Of a stretch of DNA of 40,145 nt, positions 13,881 through 21,825 are shown piece after piece (position 1 is the stretch's first letter; every line of letters begins with the position of its first letter). The stretch is taken from assembly GCA_001552515.1 (NCBI GenBank), contig BCRI01000063.1:1-40145 (forward strand), in the 5' to 3' direction. Below the pieces are notes generated by a model, which saw only the letters and a program-made list of their open reading frames with translations, did not search any database and had not been told where the DNA came from. A program made the translations under genes and the position numbers. Source of the DNA: Sphaerimonospora mesophila NBRC 14179 = JCM 3151 (lineage in GTDB: Bacteria; Actinomycetota; Actinomycetes; Streptosporangiales; Streptosporangiaceae).

Positions 13881-15566
13881 ATGAGTCACCCGCATCCCGA
13901 ACTCGGGCCGCCTCCGCCGCTGCCGGACAACGGTCTGCGCATCGTTCCACTGGGCGGTCTGGGGGAGATCGGCCGCAACATGGCGGTGTTCGAGTTCGAC
14001 GGGCGGCTGCTCGTGGTCGACTGCGGGGTGCTGTTCCCCGAGCCCGACCAGCCGGGCGTCGATCTCATCCTGCCCGATTTCGACTACATCCGGGGGCGTC
14101 TGCACGACATCGAGGCCCTCGTGCTCACGCACGCGCACGAAGACCACATCGGCGCCGTGCCGTACCTGCTGCGGGAGCGTCCCGACATCCCGCTGGTCGG
14201 GTCGCGGCTCACGCTCGGGCTGATCGAGAGCAAGCTCACCGAGCACCGGATCCAGCCGGTCAAGGTCGAGGTCGCCGAGAACGAGCGCCGCGCGTTCGGC
14301 CCGTTCGAGTGCGAGTTCATCTCGGTGAACCACTCGATCCCCGATGCCCTGGCCGTGGCCATCCGCACCCCCGCCGGGATCGTGCTGCACACCGGCGACT
14401 TCAAGATGGACCAGCTTCCGCTGGACGGGCGGCTGACCGACCTCGGGGCGTTCGCCCGGCTGGGGTCGGAGGGCGTCGACCTGCTGATGTCGGACTCCAC
14501 GAACTCCGAGGTTCCGGGTTTCGTCACCAGCGAGCGGGAGATCGCCCCGGTCATCGACGACGTGTTCCGCACAGCGGACAAGCGGATCATCGTGGCCAGC
14601 TTCGCCTCGCACATCCACCGGGTCCAGCAGATCATGGACGCCGCCGAGAAACACGGCCGCAAGGTGGCCCTGATCGGCAGGTCGATGGTCCGCAACATGG
14701 GGGTGGCCCGCGAGCTCGGCTACCTGAAGGTCCCGGCAGGCCTGCTGGTGGACTCTCGCGAGATCGAGGAGTGGCCGCCGGAAGACGTGGTGCTGATCTG
14801 CACCGGTTCCCAGGGTGAGCCGATGGCCGCCCTGTCCCGGATGGCCAACCGCGATCACCCGATCAGGATCGCGGCAGGCGACACGGTCCTGCTCGCGTCC
14901 TCGCTCGTCCCGGGCAACGAGACCGCGGTGAACAAGGTCATCAACGGCCTCAACCGGTGGGGCGCCCGTGTGGTGCACAAGGGCAACGCCCGGGTGCACG
15001 TGTCGGGTCACGCCGCCGCCGGCGAGCTGCTCTACGTACTGAACCTGACCAAGCCGTCCAACTTCATGCCGATCCACGGGGAGTGGCGGCACCTGCGGGC
15101 GCACGCGAAGCTCGCGGGCCTGACTGGGGTCCCGGACGAGAACATCGTGATCGCCGAGGACGGCGTCGTCGTGGACCTGGTCGACGGCCGGGCGCGGATC
15201 GCCGGCGCGGTGCCGTGCGGCTACGTCTTCGTGGACGGCACCTCGGTCGGCGACATCACCGATGTCGCGTTGAAGGACCGGCGCATCCTCGGCGACGAGG
15301 GGTTCATCTCCATCGCCGTGGTCGTGGACTCCACCACGGGGAAGCTGACGGGCGGACCGGAGATCACCGCACGCGGCTCGGGCATCGATCCCGATGCCTT
15401 CGACGCGGTCATCCCGCAGATCGAGAGCGCGCTGCAGGAGGTCGCCGCGGCGGGGGTGGCCGACGTCATGCAGATCCGCCGCACGATCCGCCGTACCGTC
15501 GGGCGCTGGGTCAGCGACACCTACCGCCGCCGCCCGATGATCATTCCGGTGGTCGTCGAGGTCTAG
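13881..15566 (+). CDS. rnj: Ribonuclease J
   Basis: This 561-residue metallo-beta-lactamase/beta-CASP ribonuclease takes part in mRNA decay and rRNA maturation. It shows HAHEDHIGAVPYLL (zinc-binding HxHxDH at residues 84-89), the HTGDFKMDQLP segment, the beta-CASP region (VASFASHIHRVQQIMDAA) and the terminal VSGHAAAGELLY...NFMPIHGEWRHL signature of RNase J. The last 100 residues form the C-terminal domain. ATG 13881 has GGGGAGGAG upstream. The dapA-rnj order is conserved in actinobacteria. A 12-bp hairpin 28 bases past the stop probably ends the transcript. Confidence 0.96.
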   Translation: MSHPHPELGPPPPLPDNGLRIVPLGGLGEIGRNMAVFEFDGRLLVVDCGVLFPEPDQPGVDLILPDFDYIRGRLHDIEALVLTHAHEDHIGAVPYLLRERPDIPLVGSRLTLGLIESKLTEHRIQPVKVEVAENERRAFGPFECEFISVNHSIPDALAVAIRTPAGIVLHTGDFKMDQLPLDGRLTDLGAFARLGSEGVDLLMSDSTNSEVPGFVTSEREIAPVIDDVFRTADKRIIVASFASHIHRVQQIMDAAEKHGRKVALIGRSMVRNMGVARELGYLKVPAGLLVDSREIEEWPPEDVVLICTGSQGEPMAALSRMANRDHPIRIAAGDTVLLASSLVPGNETAVNKVINGLNRWGARVVHKGNARVHVSGHAAAGELLYVLNLTKPSNFMPIHGEWRHLRAHAKLAGLTGVPDENIVIAEDGVVVDLVDGRARIAGAVPCGYVFVDGTSVGDITDVALKDRRILGDEGFISIAVVVDSTTGKLTGGPEITARGSGIDPDAFDAVIPQIESALQEVAAAGVADVMQIRRTIRRTVGRWVSDTYRRRPMIIPVVVEV

Positions 15567-15593
15567 CGGACGCGACCCGGAACGGACGAATCG

Positions 15594-15626
15594 TCAGCCA
15601 GGCGGAGGAGCCGACCGCCTGGCTGA
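15594..15626 (+). terminator. Terminator-like hairpin after RNase J
   Basis: TCAGCCAGGCGG (15594-15605) and CCGCCTGGCTGA (15615-15626) form a perfect 12-bp stem with a 9-base loop, 28 bases after the rnj stop. There is no U-tract, as usual in high-GC actinobacteria. Confidence 0.7.
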
Positions 15627-15755
15627 TCGGCGTCATGGGGGCTCCGGCGGAGAGGCCGGGAAAACCATTCGCGGGGCGTGGCGCATCGCTGCTACGCTCC
15701 CCGGCGTCCCATCGACGGAACTCCGGGCCGTTGTGCCTTAGAAAGCTGCTGAATT

Positions 15756-15812
15756 ATGCCCTGGTCAGCGCCGAGCGCGCCGTGTCGTGCTCCCGGCGGG
15801 TCCTGCCACTGA
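15756..15812 (+). CDS. Possible 18-residue leader peptide
   Basis: ATG at 15756 opens an 18-codon frame rich in Pro, Ala, Ser and Cys, ending with a TGA at 15810-15812. A weak GAAAG lies about ten bases upstream. It overlaps the 5' strand of a long-range RNA pairing in the RNHCP leader, which is the main reason to list it. Such a short frame can arise by chance in GC-rich DNA. Confidence 0.3.
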   Translation: MPWSAPSAPCRAPGGSCH

Positions 15813-15965
15813 CACACCCTTTCGGTTCGGCCGGATCCCCGGTGCACCGACGTTTCCGTACGTCCGCGTGCCACGCGGACGCCGTCGGCGGATGACGCCT
15901 GTCCAGGCCCGCTCGGCGCTTCCTTGCTGCCCTTGTGCCATGAATCCAGCAAGGAGTATCGCCAG
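15756..15965 (+). promoter_or_regulatory. Structured leader of the RNHCP genes (candidate attenuator)
   Basis: Several elements are arranged in order. An 18-codon ORF runs at 15756-15812. AGCGCCGAGCG (15767-15777, inside that ORF) is perfectly complementary to CGCTCGGCGCT (15910-15920). The enclosed stretch contains a 9-bp hairpin (15861-15869 with 15873-15881). Directly next to the long-range helix, TCCTTGCTG (15921-15929) pairs with CAGCAAGGA (15947-15955), which covers most of the AGGAG (15952-15956) serving the ATG at 15966. Ribosomes on the short ORF would block the long-range helix. Regulation of translation is therefore plausible, but it is inferred from sequence only. Confidence 0.55.
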
Positions 15966-16331
15966 ATGTCGAAGGACATCCCACATTCCGTTCTCAGGAC
16001 CGAAACCTTCGGATGCGTGCGCTGCGGTCTCACCGTGACCGCGCTCGACCCGGGCGGCGCCCGGCGCAACCACTGCCCGAGATGCCTGTACTCCCGACAC
16101 GTGCGGGACGGCGTCGAGGGCGGGCCGTCGGAGTGCCGGTCCGGCATGGCCCCCATCTCCATCGCGGTGCTGCGCAACGGCGACTGGGAGCTGATCCACC
16201 ACTGCACCCGATGCGGTGAGCTGACCTCCAATCCGATCTGTGATGACGACAACCAGTTCATCCTCATGCGGATGGCGGTGCGTCCGCTCGCCCAGCCGCC
16301 GTTCCCGCTCGAAACCTTCGGCGGTCTGTGA
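15966..16331 (+). CDS. RNHCP domain zinc-ribbon protein, copy 1
   Basis: This 121-residue protein has the RNHCP domain. An N-terminal CVRCG pair is followed by the eponymous RRNHCPRCLYSRHV, then GMAPISIAVLRNGDWELIHHC and a second knuckle CTRCGELTSNPICDDDN. The four Cys pairs form a zinc-ribbon-like site. The molecular role is not established; such proteins are small, cytosolic and common in actinobacteria. ATG 15966 follows AGGAG by nine bases, and that AGGAG is buried in a hairpin. The second copy overlaps its stop codon, so the two are translationally coupled. Confidence 0.88.
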   Translation: MSKDIPHSVLRTETFGCVRCGLTVTALDPGGARRNHCPRCLYSRHVRDGVEGGPSECRSGMAPISIAVLRNGDWELIHHCTRCGELTSNPICDDDNQFILMRMAVRPLAQPPFPLETFGGL

Positions 16332-16774
16332 CGCGACCGGTGACGGAGAGGACGGAACATCGCATGCCACGACGGAAACCGCGCCAGCGGAGACCGCAAC
16401 GGCGCAAGGACGTGCTGCACGGGCCGGGCGGTGAGCGGGGCGACGCGTTCCGCTGCACCGGCTGCCGCCTGGACGTGCCGCTGGCCGCACCGGGCACGGC
16501 GCACCGCAACCACTGCCCGCACTGTCTCACCAGCCTGCACGTCGACGGCCGGGTTCCCGGCGACCGGCGGGAAACCTGCCGTGGACGCATGACCGCGGTG
16601 GGCGTGACGGTACGGCGGGACGGGGAGTGGCTGCTCATTCACCGGTGCCTGACCTGCGGAAAGCTCAGTGTCAACCGGATCGCGGGAGACGACAACGCGT
16701 TCGTCCTGCTGCGGTTGGCCATGCGGCCGCTGGTCGGTACCCGCCTGCCCGTCGGCGCGCTGCTCGCGCTCTGA
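16328..16774 (+). CDS. RNHCP domain zinc-ribbon protein, copy 2
   Basis: This 148-residue paralogue of the preceding gene has a basic N-terminal extension (about 37 residues with MPRRKPRQRRPQRRKDVLHG) before the zinc-ribbon: CTGCRLD, AHRNHCPHCLTSLHV, MTAVGVTVRRDGEWLLIHRC and CLTCGKLSVNRIAGDDN. GTG 16328 overlaps the upstream TGA (GTGA) and favours coupling; ATG 16364 is an alternative start that keeps the basic stretch. The basic tail suggests binding to RNA or the ribosome, an inference absent from copy 1. A strong hairpin follows the stop. Confidence 0.87.
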   Translation: MTRPVTERTEHRMPRRKPRQRRPQRRKDVLHGPGGERGDAFRCTGCRLDVPLAAPGTAHRNHCPHCLTSLHVDGRVPGDRRETCRGRMTAVGVTVRRDGEWLLIHRCLTCGKLSVNRIAGDDNAFVLLRLAMRPLVGTRLPVGALLAL

Positions 16775-16780
16775 GCGGGC

Positions 16781-16830
16781 GGCGGCGCCCCGCCTCCCCC
16801 GCCGGAAACGGTGGGAGGAGGGGCGCCGCC
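16781..16830. terminator. Long bidirectional terminator hairpin with GAAA loop
   Basis: GGCGGCGCCCC (16781-16791) pairs perfectly with GGGGCGCCGCC (16820-16830). Further pairing inside is capped by a GAAA tetraloop at 16805-16808, with one G-A mismatch and small bulges. It lies between the convergent RNHCP copy 2 and the MFS gene and probably serves both. Confidence 0.75.
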
Positions 16831-16837
16831 TGCGGGC

Positions 16838-18442
16838 TCACCGCGTCCTTCGGGCCGGTTCGCGTGTCTCCCCGGGCTCGTGCTCGTCGTGCTCGTCGAG
16901 CTCGGCGTGATCGGGGATCACCTTGGGCACGCCCCGCAGTGCGAACAGGGCGGCGACCGCCAGGCAGACCAGGATGGCCGAACCCGCCAGCCCCGTCACC
17001 TGGATGCCGTGTACGAAGGAATCCCGCGCGGTGCGGATGACGGCCCCCGCCGCGTCACCGGGCAGCGCGGCCGCGGCCTGGAGCGCGCCACCGAGCGTGT
17101 CGCGCGCCTGGGCGGTGATATCGGCGGGCAGCCCGGCCGGCAGCTTGAGGTCGCCGCGGTAGACGGCGGTCGTCACGCTGCCGAGCACCGCGATGCCCAG
17201 CGCGCCGCCTATCTCCGCCGCGGTCTCGGAGATCGCGCTCGCCGCTCCCGCACGCTCCTTCGGCACCGAGGCGAGCACCGTGTCGTTGGTCACGCTGAAC
17301 GTGAATCCCATGCCGGCGCCCTGGACGATCATGGCGACGAGCAGATAGGGGTAGTTCACCGTTACCCGCAGGCCGAAGAGCATGGCCAAGCCGATGGCGA
17401 CCATGGCGAGCCCGAGCGCGACGACCGGGCCGCGGCCCCACCGATGGACCAGGGAGCCGGATAGGGCGCCGCCGACGCCACCCGCGAGCCCTCCCGGCAG
17501 TGCGGCGAGCCCGGCGATCAGCGGCGACCAGCCCACGACGAGCTGGAAGTACTGGGCGAAGAGCAGCGACACGGCGAGCGTGGCGAAGAGCGTGATGAGC
17601 GTGGCACCGACCGATGCCGTGAAGGCACGGCGCCGGAACAGCCGCACATCGATGAGCGGCTCGGCGAGCCGGGTCTGCCGCAGGACGAAGACCACCAGTG
17701 CCACGATGCCGATCGCGGCGGCGACGGCGACCTGGGTCTGGCCCACCCCGTCGTACGCGGCCTCCTTCAGCGCGTAGATCAGGCCGAGCACGCCGGCGGC
17801 GGAGAGCGGGACGCTGACCAGGTCGATGCGGCCGGGGCGCGGGTTGCGCGACTCGGGCAGTACGGCGAGGCCGGCGATGAAGATCACCGCCATCACCGGC
17901 AGATTGATCAGGAAGACCGAGCCCCACCAGTAGTGGTTGAGCAGCGCGCCTCCGACGACGGGTCCCAGGGCGAAACCCACCGCGGTGACGCTGCTCCAGA
18001 TGCCGACCGCGCTGGTCCGCTCCTTGGCATCGGTGAAGACGTTGCGTACGAGCGACAGCGTCGAGGGCATGATGGTGGCTCCGGCGACGCCGAGCAGCGC
18101 ACGCGCCGCGATGAGCAGCTCCGGGTTCGGGGCGTAGGCGGTGACCGCCGAGGCGGCGCCGAACGTGACCGTGCCGATCAGCAGCAGCCGCTTGCGGCCG
18201 ATCCGGTCGCCGACGTTGCCCATGGTCACCAGCAGCGCCGCCAGGGCGAAGCCGTAGATGTCGACGATCCACAGCATCTGGGTCGCCGTCGGTGTGAGGG
18301 CCTCGGTCAGTTTCGGCACCGCGAGGTGCAGCACGGTGAGGTCGAGGGACAACATGAGCATGGCCAGGCACGCCACGACCAGCGTGCCCCATTTGCGAGA
18401 GATGACGTTCACGGCGTCAGCGTCGGCTTCGACGCTGACCAT
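16838..18442 (-). CDS. MFS exporter, DHA2 family (14 TM)
   Basis: This 534-residue membrane protein has about 14 predicted transmembrane helices. It starts WGTLVVACLAMLMLSLDLTV, then LWIVDIYGFALAALLVTMGN and motif A GDRIGRKRLLLIG. GFALGPVVGGALL is the antiporter motif C, and VFLINLPVMAVIFIAG follows. The C-terminal end is charged (DEHDEHEPGETREPARR). It probably exports antibiotics or other amphiphiles. It lies 41 bases downstream of the SARP gene on the same strand, with a small palindrome (CCGTC-agc-GACGG) in the gap, and is a likely target or co-transcribed partner. It is unrelated in detail to the first MFS gene of the window. Confidence 0.93.
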   Translation of the reverse strand: MVSVEADADAVNVISRKWGTLVVACLAMLMLSLDLTVLHLAVPKLTEALTPTATQMLWIVDIYGFALAALLVTMGNVGDRIGRKRLLLIGTVTFGAASAVTAYAPNPELLIAARALLGVAGATIMPSTLSLVRNVFTDAKERTSAVGIWSSVTAVGFALGPVVGGALLNHYWWGSVFLINLPVMAVIFIAGLAVLPESRNPRPGRIDLVSVPLSAAGVLGLIYALKEAAYDGVGQTQVAVAAAIGIVALVVFVLRQTRLAEPLIDVRLFRRRAFTASVGATLITLFATLAVSLLFAQYFQLVVGWSPLIAGLAALPGGLAGGVGGALSGSLVHRWGRGPVVALGLAMVAIGLAMLFGLRVTVNYPYLLVAMIVQGAGMGFTFSVTNDTVLASVPKERAGAASAISETAAEIGGALGIAVLGSVTTAVYRGDLKLPAGLPADITAQARDTLGGALQAAAALPGDAAGAVIRTARDSFVHGIQVTGLAGSAILVCLAVAALFALRGVPKVIPDHAELDEHDEHEPGETREPARRTR

Positions 18443-18483
18443 TCGCCCACGATCCGCTGACCGTCGCTGACGGCGGCATGATC

Positions 18484-21400
18484 TCAGCCGTCGTCCAACG
18501 CGGCCAGGTCTCCGGTGATCAGGCCGAGCGCGGGAAGGGGCTCGTCCATCGCCGCCGGCAGCCTCTCCCGGAGGGCGTCACGGGCCTGGCCGTACAACCG
18601 GTAGAAGGTCGTTTCGCCGAGCACGGTGCGGCATCGGCCGGCGACCCGATCGACGTCGGCGTCACCCACCGGAGGGGTGCCGCGCAGCGCCGCGCCGACA
18701 CCGAGCAGCGATGCGGCACGCTCGGCTTCGCCGTCCAGCAGCGCGACGCCGGCGAGGCCCTCGGCCATGCGCGCCGCGGTGAACAGGTTGACGCCGCCCA
18801 CCCCGGTCGCCAGCGCCCGGCGATGCCAGGTGAGCGCCTCGGCGGCGTCGCCCTCCATCTGCGCGATCCACCCGAGCGCGAGGTAGGTGCGCGCCCGGTT
18901 GTCCTCGGCGTTGAACCGGTCCGCCGTGCATTCGGCGAGCGCCGCCTCGCACAACCGCCGCGCCTCGACCGGATCACCGTTCTTGCGGGCCAGCTCGGCC
19001 AGGCCGAGGAGGGCGTCGGCGGTGAGCTCGGGGGTGCCCGCACGCCGGGCGAGATCCACCGCGCGTTCGTAGTCTGCCCGGGCTCCCGCCGCGTTCCCGG
19101 TCTGCGACCGCCCCGCGGCCCGCCTGCTCAGCGTCTCGGCCATGTCGGCCGTCGAGCCGAGCTGTTCGGCCAGTTCCAGCGCCTCGTCGGCCAGTGCCTC
19201 GACCCTGGCGTGGTCTCCGCGCCACATGGCTATGTCGCTGAGGCCGCTGAGCGCCATGATGATCGACCATCGGTCGCCCACCGGGCGCATTTCGCGCAGC
19301 GCTTCCGAGATCGCCCGCTCGGCCTCTTCGAGACGTCCGTCGAACAGCAGCAGATACGCATGCCCGAAGGTGGTCAGCGCCCGCGTCCACGGATCGTGTG
19401 CCAGTAGGTGGTATCTGCTCGTCAGCTGTCTGCGCTCGCTCCGGTCGGGCGGGCCTCCGAGCATCGCGTGCAGCACGAGGATGAAGGGCTGCCGGGGCGC
19501 CGCCGACATGGTGGTCACCACTCGTAGCGCGGCCTCGACCGGCAGCCCCTGGTGGGTGCCCCAGGCCGCGACGCTGACACACAGCGCGGCCTCCTCGGCG
19601 AACCTCCCCGTGAACCCCGTCGTGAACCCTCCGGCCGGGTCCGTCGCCGACTCCGGCGTGAGCTCGTCCGCCGGCCCCGGGATGATCTTCTGAAGGAGTT
19701 CCCGGGCGAGCGCCGCCGCTTCGCCCCGCCGGCCACGCAGCAGCCAGAATCCGGTCAGGGCGGACAGCAGGCGCAGCGCCCGCTCGATGTCGCCGTCCTC
19801 GGTCGCCCGGCGGAGGGCGGCGTGCAGGTTGTCGTGCTCACCGTCCAGCCGGTCCAGCCATTCGAGCTGCTCGGCCCGGCGCAGGTGCGGCTCGGCCGTC
19901 TCGGCCAGATCCAGGAAGTACGCCACGTGGGCCCGGCGCATCGATTCGTTCTCGCCCGCCTCGGTGAGCCGTTCCGCGCAGAACGCCCTGATCGTCTCCA
20001 ACATCCGGTAGCGGCCGTCAGCCGCCTCCACCAGGGATTTCTCGACGAGAGAGGCGAGCACGCCGTCGGTGTCCGGCAGCCCGCAGACCCGCTGCGCCGC
20101 CTCCAGCGTGGCGCCGCCCGCGAAGACCGTCAGCCGCCGCGCCATGGTGCGCTCGGCCTCGTCGAGCAGATCCCAGCTCCACTCGACCACGGCTCGCAGC
20201 GTGCGGTGGCGCGGCTGGGCCGTACGGCTGCCGCGCGACAGCAGCGAGAACATCTCCGGCCGGGCGACGCCGTCCAGCCGGGCCGCGATCTCGGCGGTGG
20301 TCAGCGACCGCGCCCGAGCGGCGGCCAGCTCGATCGCGAGCGGCAGCCCGTCGAGCGCCCGGCAGATCCGCAGCACGTCCCGCGTGACCTCGGGATCGAG
20401 CCGGAAGCCGGGGCGTACGGCTCCGGCACGCTCGGCGAACAGCCGTACCGCCGGATAGGCGAGCGGATCGGCGGGACAGACGCCCGGCGGGGGGAGCTCC
20501 AGCGGCGGCACCGGGAGCAGCCGCTCGCCCGTGATGCCCAGCGCCTCGCGGCCGGTGGCCAGGACGCGCAGGGCCGGGCAGCCGGCGAGCAACTGGTCGG
20601 CGAGGCGGGCGGCGGCCTCGATCACGTGCTCGCAGTTGTCGAGGACGAGCAGCATGGGACGCGCTGACAGCGCGGCGATCAGCCGGGCGACCGGATCGCG
20701 GACCCGGTGGTCGGTGGCGTAGCGAGCGGACGCCTTGCCTCCGGGAGCCAGGCCGCCGGGAACGGGCGGGGCCAGTGCGCCGTCGCGCAGGCCGAGGGCG
20801 CCGAGAACGGCGTGCGGCACGTCAGCGCCGTCCGCGAGCGGCGCCAGCTCGACGAACCGGACGTCGCCGGGATGCTGTGCCGCCGCCTCGGCCGCCAGCC
20901 GGGTCTTCCCGCTGCCGCCCGGCCCGGTCAGCGTGACCAGCCGCGCCTCCCCGAGCAGTGTCGCGATCCGATCGAGCTCGCCCGTCCGCCCGATCAGCGA
21001 AGTGAGCCGGGCGGGCAGCAGCTGACGGCGCTCGGAGACGCGAGACAGCGACGGATCCGACCGGAGCACGGCCAGGTGGATCCCGGCGAGCTCGGGGGAC
21101 GGGTCGGCGCCCAGCTCCTCGGCGATCCGCCGCCGTGCGTTCTCGAACGCGGTCAGCGCCTCGGCCTGGCGACCGGCCGCGTAGAGCGCACGCATGAGCT
21201 GCCCGATCGAGCGTTCCCGCAGGGGGTGAGCGGCCGTCCTCTCCCGCAGCTCGGCGACCAGGCCGTCGTGCTCGCCGAGCGTGAGCCGGGCCTCGACCAG
21301 GTCCTCGGCCGCCGACAGACGCAGCTCCTCCAGCCGGGCCGTCTGCGCGGCCGCGAACGGCGCGTCCACGACATCGGCGAGCGCGGATCCGCGCCACAGC

Positions 21401-21810
21401 CCGAGCGCCCGCCGCAGGTGCTCGACCGCACCGGTGTGGTCTCCGGCGGCGAGCCGGCGTCGCCCCGCCGCCGCCAGCCGCTCGAACCGGAGGGCGTCCA
21501 CGTCGTCGGGCTCGACCGCCAGCAGATATCCGGCGGGGTGACGCACGAGGAGGTCACGGAAAGGCGGCCCGCCGAACCGGAGCTCGCCGAGCAGGCGGCG
21601 TAGCCGGGAGACCTGTGCCTGGAGGGCGTTGACGGCCCCCGCGGGTGGCTCGGTGCCGTACATGCCGTCGATGAGCTGCTCCGTCGTCACCACCCGGCCG
21701 GCGGCGAGGAGCAGCAACGAGAGGAGCGCCCGGACCTTGGGTCCGCCGACGGCGACGGGAGACGCGTCGTCGGGCCGTGCCTCGACCGGACCGAGGATGC
21801 CGAACCGCAT
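18484..21810 (-). CDS. AfsR/SARP-type transcriptional regulator (wHTH-BTAD-NB-ARC-TPR)
   Basis: This 1108-residue regulator has an OmpR-like winged helix at about 10-95 (MRFGILGPVEARPDD start), the bacterial transcriptional activator domain at about 100-245, and an NB-ARC/STAND ATPase with Walker A GPGGSGKT (296-303) and Walker B PMLLVLDNCEH (385-395). The C-terminal half is an array of helical TPR-like repeats (about 690-1090), including GRSQTGNAAGARADYERAVD and ARTYLALGWIAQMEGDAAEA. Such regulators activate secondary-metabolite or adjacent genes on nucleotide and ligand binding. ATG 21810 lies 15 bases after the stop of the glycosidase-like gene with no clear Shine-Dalgarno, so it may be coupled to the catabolic operon. 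The MFS gene follows. Confidence 0.94.
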   Translation of the reverse strand: MRFGILGPVEARPDDASPVAVGGPKVRALLSLLLLAAGRVVTTEQLIDGMYGTEPPAGAVNALQAQVSRLRRLLGELRFGGPPFRDLLVRHPAGYLLAVEPDDVDALRFERLAAAGRRRLAAGDHTGAVEHLRRALGLWRGSALADVVDAPFAAAQTARLEELRLSAAEDLVEARLTLGEHDGLVAELRERTAAHPLRERSIGQLMRALYAAGRQAEALTAFENARRRIAEELGADPSPELAGIHLAVLRSDPSLSRVSERRQLLPARLTSLIGRTGELDRIATLLGEARLVTLTGPGGSGKTRLAAEAAAQHPGDVRFVELAPLADGADVPHAVLGALGLRDGALAPPVPGGLAPGGKASARYATDHRVRDPVARLIAALSARPMLLVLDNCEHVIEAAARLADQLLAGCPALRVLATGREALGITGERLLPVPPLELPPPGVCPADPLAYPAVRLFAERAGAVRPGFRLDPEVTRDVLRICRALDGLPLAIELAAARARSLTTAEIAARLDGVARPEMFSLLSRGSRTAQPRHRTLRAVVEWSWDLLDEAERTMARRLTVFAGGATLEAAQRVCGLPDTDGVLASLVEKSLVEAADGRYRMLETIRAFCAERLTEAGENESMRRAHVAYFLDLAETAEPHLRRAEQLEWLDRLDGEHDNLHAALRRATEDGDIERALRLLSALTGFWLLRGRRGEAAALARELLQKIIPGPADELTPESATDPAGGFTTGFTGRFAEEAALCVSVAAWGTHQGLPVEAALRVVTTMSAAPRQPFILVLHAMLGGPPDRSERRQLTSRYHLLAHDPWTRALTTFGHAYLLLFDGRLEEAERAISEALREMRPVGDRWSIIMALSGLSDIAMWRGDHARVEALADEALELAEQLGSTADMAETLSRRAAGRSQTGNAAGARADYERAVDLARRAGTPELTADALLGLAELARKNGDPVEARRLCEAALAECTADRFNAEDNRARTYLALGWIAQMEGDAAEALTWHRRALATGVGGVNLFTAARMAEGLAGVALLDGEAERAASLLGVGAALRGTPPVGDADVDRVAGRCRTVLGETTFYRLYGQARDALRERLPAAMDEPLPALGLITGDLAALDDG

Positions 21811-21825
21811 GCCGTCAATTCTGGC

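Noticed and set aside
13572-15104. 510-codon frame antisense to dapA and rnj
   Set aside because: It overlaps two certain core genes and has biased, His/Arg/Gly-rich content without motifs.
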